DNA of 64,000 bases from Cubamyces lactineus (Eukaryota > Basidiomycota > Agaricomycetes > Polyporales > Polyporaceae), in the NCBI GenBank assembly GCA_022376465.1, contig JACDTU010000005.1, positions 1,476,001-1,540,000 of the forward strand, written 5' to 3'. The notes under the pieces were generated by a model. That model had not been told where the DNA came from, did not search any database, and was given only the letters and a program-made list of their open reading frames with translations. The position numbers were made by a program, and so were the translations under genes. Positions 58,133 to 64,000 of the stretch are shown piece after piece (positions within the stretch are counted from its first letter, which is position 1; each line of letters begins with the position of its first letter).

Positions 58133-58820
58133 TAGTGTTGCTGTCGAGGCGAGCTGAACTCGGAACTCGCTCGAATCGAATCGTGTTCCATCAAACTCGT
58201 CCTTCCGAGGCGAGCGAGGCGAGCTGACCGAGTGGCTCGCGAGTTCCCCCATAATTAGATAAGCAAGGCTCATTGGCTAGGAGCGGGCGTCTAGCTCTCC
58301 GCCGCACGGGTCACGGGGATGGGCGCTTGTATCACTGGGGGCGCCTGGGGACGCATTCGCCGCCTCACCAAGTCCGACCATTGGCACTAGGTAACTAGCA
58401 GTGTCCGGCACGTACATCGTATTTCTACCATGCCGTATGCTGTCATCTCGAGTACACACATAGCTTGTATTGTATGGTATACACACGTAGAGTTACACAC
58501 TATGACGTCCCTGAGCTGCGGTTGCATCTCGCACGCTCCATTGACAGTGCACGCTCACATGTAAATCACTACCTGGCTTGTGTCTGCACACCAACCAAAG
58601 AAGCTTCGCAAAGCATTGTTTGGGCTTGTATAGTTGGACGTTGGCCTCCAACGATACGAGCTACTGTGTGCTACTGGCTCCTCCCGGTCATGTTCTCGAC
58701 GACTTTCCTTTCTTAGACAACTCGCGAGTCAGCTCGGGAAATCGACTCGCGGAGCTCGGTTTTTCGAGTTTTCCGAGTTTTCCCAGCTCGCCTCGCCTCG
58801 CTCGACTCGCGGCAACACTA
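58133..58820. mobile_element. 688-bp non-autonomous hAT-like element
   Basis: Termini are TAGTGTTGC (58133-58141) and its exact complement GCAACACTA (58812-58820). They are flanked by a perfect 8-bp direct repeat CTCCGACG (58125-58132 and 58821-58828). An 8-bp duplication with a TAGTG terminus is the hallmark of hAT elements. Inside both ends lie dense, imperfect inverted arrays of GGCGAGCTG, GAGCGAGG, ACTCG and CTCGCGAGTT motifs, the sort of subterminal repeats transposases bind. The middle has no transposase frame, so it is non-autonomous. Confidence 0.85.
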
Positions 58821-58967
58821 CTCCGACGTTCTCACGGGCGCATATATATAGGCTCGCTATTTTTATTAGTACAGCTTGGGTACGCAGACATGTATACTAT
58901 ACATCTGAGACAACAGTTGATATATTCAGTACAATGATAGCACTGTTCGCAACTTGACAGGGGCGAC

Positions 58968-59362
58968 CAGGACCCCTGACAATGGTACGGACAGCCCTAT
59001 CCGATTCCGGACAAAATCAGCCCGCTGGAAGGGGCCTATGCTGTATTTTTTCCGGACAAAACCCCCCAAATCGGTCACCAACCCTGTTCCCCAGACGGAC
59101 AGATTGACCAAAATATGATGGATTCAATGAGCGCTTATGAACATGAGCGCCCAAAAGATCATGTGACTGGGCGCCTGATCAAAGCGCTTACCATTTTGGG
59201 ACAAATTTGTCAGCAAAATTGGGCGCTAAGGGGCCCGGAGGGGGTCTGAAGGTGAATTTTTTCCGGACATTTCGAGGCAAAAATGGCCAGAAATCCGCGG
59301 ACATTTTCACCCAAATTTCGGTCGAGGTGATATAGGTTCACCTACCATTGTCAGGGGTCCTG
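58968..59362. mobile_element. 395-bp MITE with 20-bp perfect inverted termini
   Basis: The left terminus CAGGACCCCTGACAATGGTA (58968-58987) recurs as its exact complement at 59343-59362. The flanks carry the 6-bp direct repeat GGCGAC (58962-58967 and 59363-59368). The interior has repeated CCGGACA motifs and a palindromic GCGC-rich core. No coding capacity. The superfamily is unresolved: a 6-bp duplication does not fit standard hAT (8 bp). Confidence 0.85.
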
Positions 59363-59705
59363 GGCGACCGTAGACAGGGGGAATCCAACTAACGAGACAG
59401 TCTATCTAAACGCCGTAGTGTGGTGTATAAATGATGAGTAAGCGTATCGTAAGGCGGGATTGACGTGCATGCGTCGGGATTAGCCTACTATAGATTAGCG
59501 CGCTGGTTTCAGGCTTGGCGACCAACAGCGGGAGATCGACGCTTGATTCTCCTCTCAGTTCGACAAGCTTGATGCACAGACTGCCCGCCAATCCGGATAT
59601 ATATCCAATGCTGCTCAGACGCGACCGTCCACCATGGCTCCCGTAACTTTGCCCATCGCTCTGCGATAGCACCACCACCATCTGAGTACCCAACTAGACG
59701 CGACC

Positions 59706-61552
59706 ATGCTGGCCACACCCGCGAAGTGGCTGGTCGCGTTCGTCCCCCTTCTATCGCCTCCGACGCAATACGAGCTTTTGCCTTCAGCAAACACGCCCGC
59801 AGGCTCCCCGAAGAGACGCGCCTACAGCGTCCAGCGTACTTGCCATATCATCTCCGTCCGGCGCCGTCTCAGGACCTGCTTGATCGTCCTCTCGCTTCTC
59901 GTCGGTTCCGCCATCGCCGCGTTCTTCTATGTGCTCTCTATACCCCTCCCTCCGCTGTACTCCAGGTTCCACGAGGCCGAGCTGGGGCTGCCGCAGCACA
60001 ATGCCTTGCTCTCCGCTCCCGAGGGGAAAGATGGCAAGTACCTTTGGATCGCGAATCATGCCAGCAGTGAGTCCCCATCATCAGCCGTTGGCGTCTGGTA
60101 TCTGGGATGCAGTGCTGACGAGATCGGCAGAGTGTGGATGGGGAAATGCGATGCAGGAGCTATTTCTGAATGCGTACCTGGCGTATCGTACTGACCGAGC
60201 GTAAGTAATGGCCCCGGTTCTACCTCAATGCTCTAATGCGTGCTTATGGGGTTGGGTAGGTTTGTGTTCGATAATTACACTTGGAGTCGAGGAGAGTCAG
60301 ACTATTCACTATATAATCTAAAACCGATCCCTTCGAGGATTCCGTTGACGGCGTTCATGAGAGGTGACGTGATCATAGAGATGTACTCTTCATGAACCGA
60401 CGGCTCATTCTCCGTACCCTCCGGCAGGACCCATCGTGGGCGGCGAATTCCCGCCTGGTGATGCCGCCCCGAGATCCGTCACTCCAGAATATTTTTATGA
60501 AGTCTGCCCCAATCGCACGATCATAGGCAGTTATACTGTCAATGACGCGCTCGTCGACCCCTCCGCAGAGGCGCTCGTCCAGGCGTGGGCGGACAAGATG
60601 GCACCCCACCGTTGCGTGGAGATCGAGCAAAGCCCTCCGGAGATATTTGATGAACAGTATGTATTAGCGATTTGCTCTTCGAATCCGTACCCTGGTGATG
60701 CTCAAGTTCTTCCTCGCGATGCAGTGTCTTCGCTGACGCCGACCGTCTCCTGGATGTATGGCCACACTTTTCGCAGTCGCCAATCGTTCAGAACTTCAGC
60801 TGGTCGACGCTGGTGGAGCTCGCATTCGACAACAATCGCGAGGTCATCTCTCCTGCATCTCCGTTTGATCCGCCTCTCTCTGCGGAGCCGTTCTCCAAAG
60901 GCTTACGGCGCTATACATCTATCCCTGGGCTGCTAGTGCTGCATATCCGCCGGGGAGACTTCAAAGGACACTGCTACGACGTCTTGGCCAGCCGCTCTAT
61001 CGGCTACACCGGCTTCAACTCGTTCCCCAGCCTCCCCGACCACTGGGACCTCCCCGCAGACATCTCGGAGCACCAGAAACGGGCGCTCTACACCGAGCAC
61101 TGTTTCCCGGACATCGACACGATCGTCCAGCGCGTGGAGGACGTGCGCGCCTCACCGGCCGGGCAGGGGCTCTCGCACGTCTACGTGATGACGAACGGCT
61201 CGCCATCGTGGGTGTCGAAGCTCAAGGCGGCGCTGCAGGCCAAGCACGACTGGGCACACGTCGCAAGCAGCAGAGATCTAATGCTCAACCCGGAGCAGAA
61301 ATACATCGCGCAGGCGGTGGACATGCTCGTCGCACAGAGGGCGCAGGTGTTCGTCGGGAACGGGGTGAGTGTGTTGTTGCCTTTCTGTTATTTCCCCCGC
61401 TTTCGTGCGGTTGCGGAGATACGTGGAGAGACGCGCGCGGCTGACTGAGCGTACGGGTGCGGAATTCATTGCAGTTCTCAACGCTGAGTGGCATGGTCGT
61501 GATGCTTCGCATGGCGAATGGCCTGTCTCCCGACTCTACGAGGCATTGGTAA
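59706..61552 (+). CDS. GDP-fucose O-fucosyltransferase-like type II membrane protein
   Basis: A Golgi-type glycosyltransferase-like protein. The N-terminal cytosolic part carries SPKRRAYSVQRT, then a single membrane anchor (TCLIVLSLLVGSAIAAFFYV) and a proline-rich stem. The catalytic region has CGWGNAMQELFLNAYLAYRT, RAFVFDNYTWSRGESDYSLY, a GPIVGGEFPPGD loop, and LLVLHIRRGDFKGHC, with the HxRRGDF motif of the O-fucosyltransferase fold. Next come LYTEHCFPDIDTIVQRVED, HVYVMTNGSPSWVSKLKAAL and AQAVDMLVAQRAQVFVGNG, spliced to FSTLSGMVVMLRMANGLSPD, ending STRHW. This final FSxLxxxVxMxRMA block is conserved in the basidiomycete family. About six exons. Donor and acceptor sugars are unproven. Two inverted-repeat elements lie within 1.6 kb upstream, the nearer 340 bp from the start codon. 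Confidence 0.85.
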
Positions 61553-62220
61553 GGCAGGGCGCTTAGTAAACCCCGGTCGACAGGGACGGCCAGAAGGGCC
61601 GTTGAGGGTGTTTGTTAGCAAGCATGCGCATACATACTGTATGTCGCGGGAATTATGGTGCGGTGTAGAATTCGGATTGAAATGGGACGGTATCTTGGAG
61701 TCATGGTGGTGTGCAGCATAGTACATAGTTTATTCTGCAGACTTGGGTGGCCGTAGCTAATAGCGAGTTCGGCATGTACATAGTCGCCAATGAGTTGTAT
61801 ACAGTAGGCGCCGAGGCTTTTACTTCGACGTCTCCTGTCGTTCCCTAACTTTGATAAGGCCAGTCCTTCCGTTCAAGTGCCAATACGTAGACAGCACTAC
61901 TAGCCTACGGGGCCTCTTGGTCAGATAAAGGCAAGGGGTCGCACGACATCCGGGTCCGGTGACGAACTCTTGCGTGCTCGCGACGAGGTGTGGGACGGGT
62001 GCTTACCAAGCTTCTCCGGCCGCTATCTTAGAAATGCCCGCGGCTCTCTTCGCGGGGCAATTGGATGGGATGACCGATCTCATGGCACTGACATCATATA
62101 TATACTTCGTGTCAGGGTAACGGCAGGGCCAACAACACACTCTGGTATCGCCACCACCGGCACCGCAACCAGCCCAGCAGCAGAACACCAGCCTACTCGA
62201 GACGTACTAGGATATCCGCC
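61553..62220. other. Intergenic, promoter of AsaB-like gene
   Basis: No gene supported. A TATATA stretch at about 62,096-62,103 lies 120 bp before the next start codon and may act as its TATA element. Confidence 0.45.
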
Positions 62221-63208
62221 ATGACGTTCTCCACCGTCGACGCCGTCACCACCAAGCTCCAGTACTTCAGCCCTCCCGCGGACGGCTCGAAGCCGTACAA
62301 CTACATCACCTGGTCCCCGAGCATGGGCGTCCCGCAGCGGAACTGGGAGAGGGTCCCGCACGACGTGCAGATCGAGAACCTCCGCGGCAAGGAGCACACC
62401 GTCTCGCTCGACACGACCGGCTTCCAGTACTTCCGCCGCGCCGTCCCGCACACCACGTTCGAGAACGACGAGGTGATCGAGAAGGAGTACTACCCCCAGT
62501 CCATCGAGCTCGTCAAGGAGCTCACCGGCGCGTCTCGCGTCGTCCCCTTCGACCATAGTGAGTACCGTACTTCCAAGCCTCGAATCCTTGCGCATACATG
62601 AGGGGCAAAGCTCGCTAATCGTATGGTCCCATAGCGATCCGCCGCCGCCGCCCCGAGGAGACGGAGGACTCGCCCCAGAAGCGCCAGCCCGTGCCCCAGG
62701 TGCACATCGACCAGACGCCGCAGTCCGCCGAGGCCCGCGTGCGGCGCCACCTCCCCGAGGAGGACGTGCCGAAGCTGCTCGCGGGGCGGTACCAGATCAT
62801 CAACCTCTGGCGGCCGATCGCGCACCCCGCGTACGACTGGCCGCTCGCGCTGTGCGACTACCGCAGCGTGGACAGCAAGCGCGACCTCGTGCCGACGACG
62901 CTCCGGTACCCCGACCGCGACGGGGAGACGTTCAGCGTCAAGTATAGCCCGGAGCATAAGTGGAAGTACTTGCGCGGGATGGAGCCGGACGAGTTCGTGC
63001 TGATCAAGTGGTGAGTGTTCATGTTGCGATGACTGGGCAGTGGTTGGAGGCTAGAATACTGACTGGGCCATCTCGCAGCTTTGACTCCAGGGACGACGGA
63101 AAGACGGCGCTCTTTACCCCGCATACCGCCTTTGAGGACCCGACGACCCCCAAGGATGCCCCCCTTCGCCAGTCGATCGAGCTCCGCCTTCTGGTGTTCT
63201 ACGACTAG
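62221..63208 (+). CDS. AsaB/CmcJ-type hydroxylase/desaturase-like protein
   Basis: A member of the fungal gibberellin-desaturase-like / AsaB / CmcJ family, whose members are used in secondary metabolism as non-heme iron oxygenases. Exons 62221-62557, 62635-63010 and 63079-63208 give 280 residues, the usual length. Blocks: TVDAVTTKLQYFSPPADGSK, NYITWSPSMGVPQRNWE, HDVQIENLRGKEHTVSLDTT, GFQYFRRAVPHTTFENDEVI, VPFDHTIRRRRPEE, VPQVHIDQTPQSAEARVRRH, YQIINLWRPIAHPAYDWPLA, LCDYRSVD, FSVKYSPEHKWKYLRGMEPD and LIKCFDSRDDGKTALFTPHT-AFEDP. The HIDQTP His/Asp and the late PHTAF His are the likely metal ligands by family logic. All junctions keep frame. It has no obvious biosynthetic partner nearby; the substrate is unknown. 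Confidence 0.9.
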
Positions 63209-63760
63209 TGATTGACGCACCGGCACATCGCAGCCTTCGGAGGAGTTCTCTCCTGTCTGTACACTAGTACCATGATTCGGATTCTGGGAAGTTCTCGGTG
63301 TAATCGCATGCTATCACTATAATCACCAATAGATCAGGCTTACCGGTTGGACATTGCGCAGATATTTGTGGCATTGCGTACTGCCACTCGGGCTGACAAT
63401 CTTGTAAACAAGGTCTGGAGGACCCTGAGTAGCCGATCCAACATATGCCGATGTTGGTGGAAATGCTGGGATTTGATGCTGGATACAAGTATGGTCACAA
63501 GGCCACATATCTGAGGGCCCTATGCTGCGTGCGATTCAGCACTAAAGGCAACGTTGCTCGGATGCAAATCGACCAGCGAGATCAACTCAGTAGCCCGTCC
63601 GAGCACAGAGGACAGGATTTCTGCGGAAGACGCCCCATTTCCTCGATCGCAAAGTAGCAAAGCGAAACCCGTACGTAGACTGAAGTTGTCTAGTAAGAGC
63701 ATACGGGTATACAGCGCATACAAGCCACCTCTTCTGCGCCATTGACACTCACCTGTTGGT
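63209..63760. other. 3' flank of AsaB-like gene
   Basis: About 550 bp without a supported gene; short frames on both strands only. Confidence 0.45.
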
Positions 63761-64000
63761 TCATTCGCGTAGCAAGAGCGTGTCAGGGTCGTGCTTCTCG
63801 CGCGGCGCTATGCCACTGGTATACTGCCCCAGGAAATGCATCCGTACGCGCACGGTCATCTGAGAGAATCTAAGAATTAACCACTAGCACTTGACGTCGT
63901 ACAACAGCCTAGTGTAACTCACATTGAAGAGGCGTCTGGCTTCCCCGTCCACGAGATTTCGCGGACCATCACCACCTTAGTGACAGTGACAGTCGATGGT
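63761..64000 (-). CDS. Possible 3' end of a gene running off the right edge
   Basis: The minus strand shows an exon-like stretch after an acceptor (about 63,870): MTVRVRMHFLGQYTSGIAPR followed by EKHDPDTLLLRE and TGA at 63,761-63,763. A good GTGAGT donor lies upstream at about 63,922, after a frame containing VMVREISWTGKPDASS. The phases of the two pieces are plausible but cannot be confirmed within this window. No family recognised. Confidence 0.3.

Noticed and set aside
1..64000. CRISPR arrays, bacterial operons or a viral/retroviral element
   Set aside because: No regularly spaced repeats, no long terminal repeats and no polymerase or capsid motifs were seen; the gene structure is plainly eukaryotic.

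Overview
The window is nuclear DNA of a filamentous basidiomycete, most likely an Agaricomycete (a Polyporales-like wood-decay fungus is my inference). The genes are split by many 45-80 bp GT-AG introns with CTNAC-type branch points. Coding GC is high, 5' leaders are pyrimidine-rich, and several families are basidiomycete-typical (DUF6534 membrane proteins, HNH_2 proteins, AsaB-like oxygenases). I rebuilt splice junctions by eye. For transaldolase, PTR2, ATG13, the GGA-like protein, the methyltransferase, the AsaB-like protein and the unknown gene at 53.3-54.2 kb, the exon lengths sum to a multiple of three, which supports those models.

Layout, left to right. 0.5-1.6 kb: Dot5/BCP-type nuclear peroxiredoxin (-). 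2.3-6.0 kb: leucine-rich-repeat protein resembling animal PPP1R37 (-). 7.0-7.9 kb: glutathione S-transferase-like gene, possibly damaged (-). 7.9-11.2 kb: gene-poor. 11.2-12.5 kb: transaldolase (+). 13.3-17.4 kb: BRE4/aromatic-acid-exporter-like membrane protein (+). 17.4-22.0 kb: gene-poor. 22.0-24.1 kb: PTR2 peptide transporter (+). 26.9-29.4 kb: ATG13 (+). 31.5-33.8 kb: DUF6534 membrane protein (+). 34.3-36.4 kb: ECM14-type inactive metallocarboxypeptidase (-). 36.5 kb: intron-containing tRNA-Tyr (+). 36.8-38.7 kb: secreted phytase-like esterase (-). 39.9-41.1 kb: SAM methyltransferase (+), convergent with a zinc alcohol dehydrogenase at 41.3-42.7 kb (-). 44.9-46.3 kb: HNH_2 endonuclease-domain protein (-). 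47.1-49.1 kb: VHS-GAT (GGA-like) adaptor (+), convergent with V-ATPase subunit E at 49.5-50.5 kb (-). 53.3-54.2 kb: unrecognised protein (+). 54.9-57.1 kb: second DUF6534 gene (-). 59.7-61.6 kb: O-fucosyltransferase-like type II membrane protein (+). 62.2-63.2 kb: AsaB/CmcJ-type oxygenase (+). A partial gene may lie at the right edge.

The genes are mostly housekeeping (pentose phosphate pathway, autophagy, Golgi/endosome sorting, vacuolar acidification, peptide uptake) mixed with lineage-specific genes. I see no convincing biosynthetic cluster. The clearest non-genic structures are three short, transposase-less inverted-repeat elements with target-site duplications: 52,408-52,622 (TAC duplication), 58,133-58,820 (perfect 8-bp duplication CTCCGACG, hAT-like) and 58,968-59,362 (20-bp perfect termini, 6-bp duplication GGCGAC). 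The last two lie about 150 bp apart just upstream of the fucosyltransferase gene.
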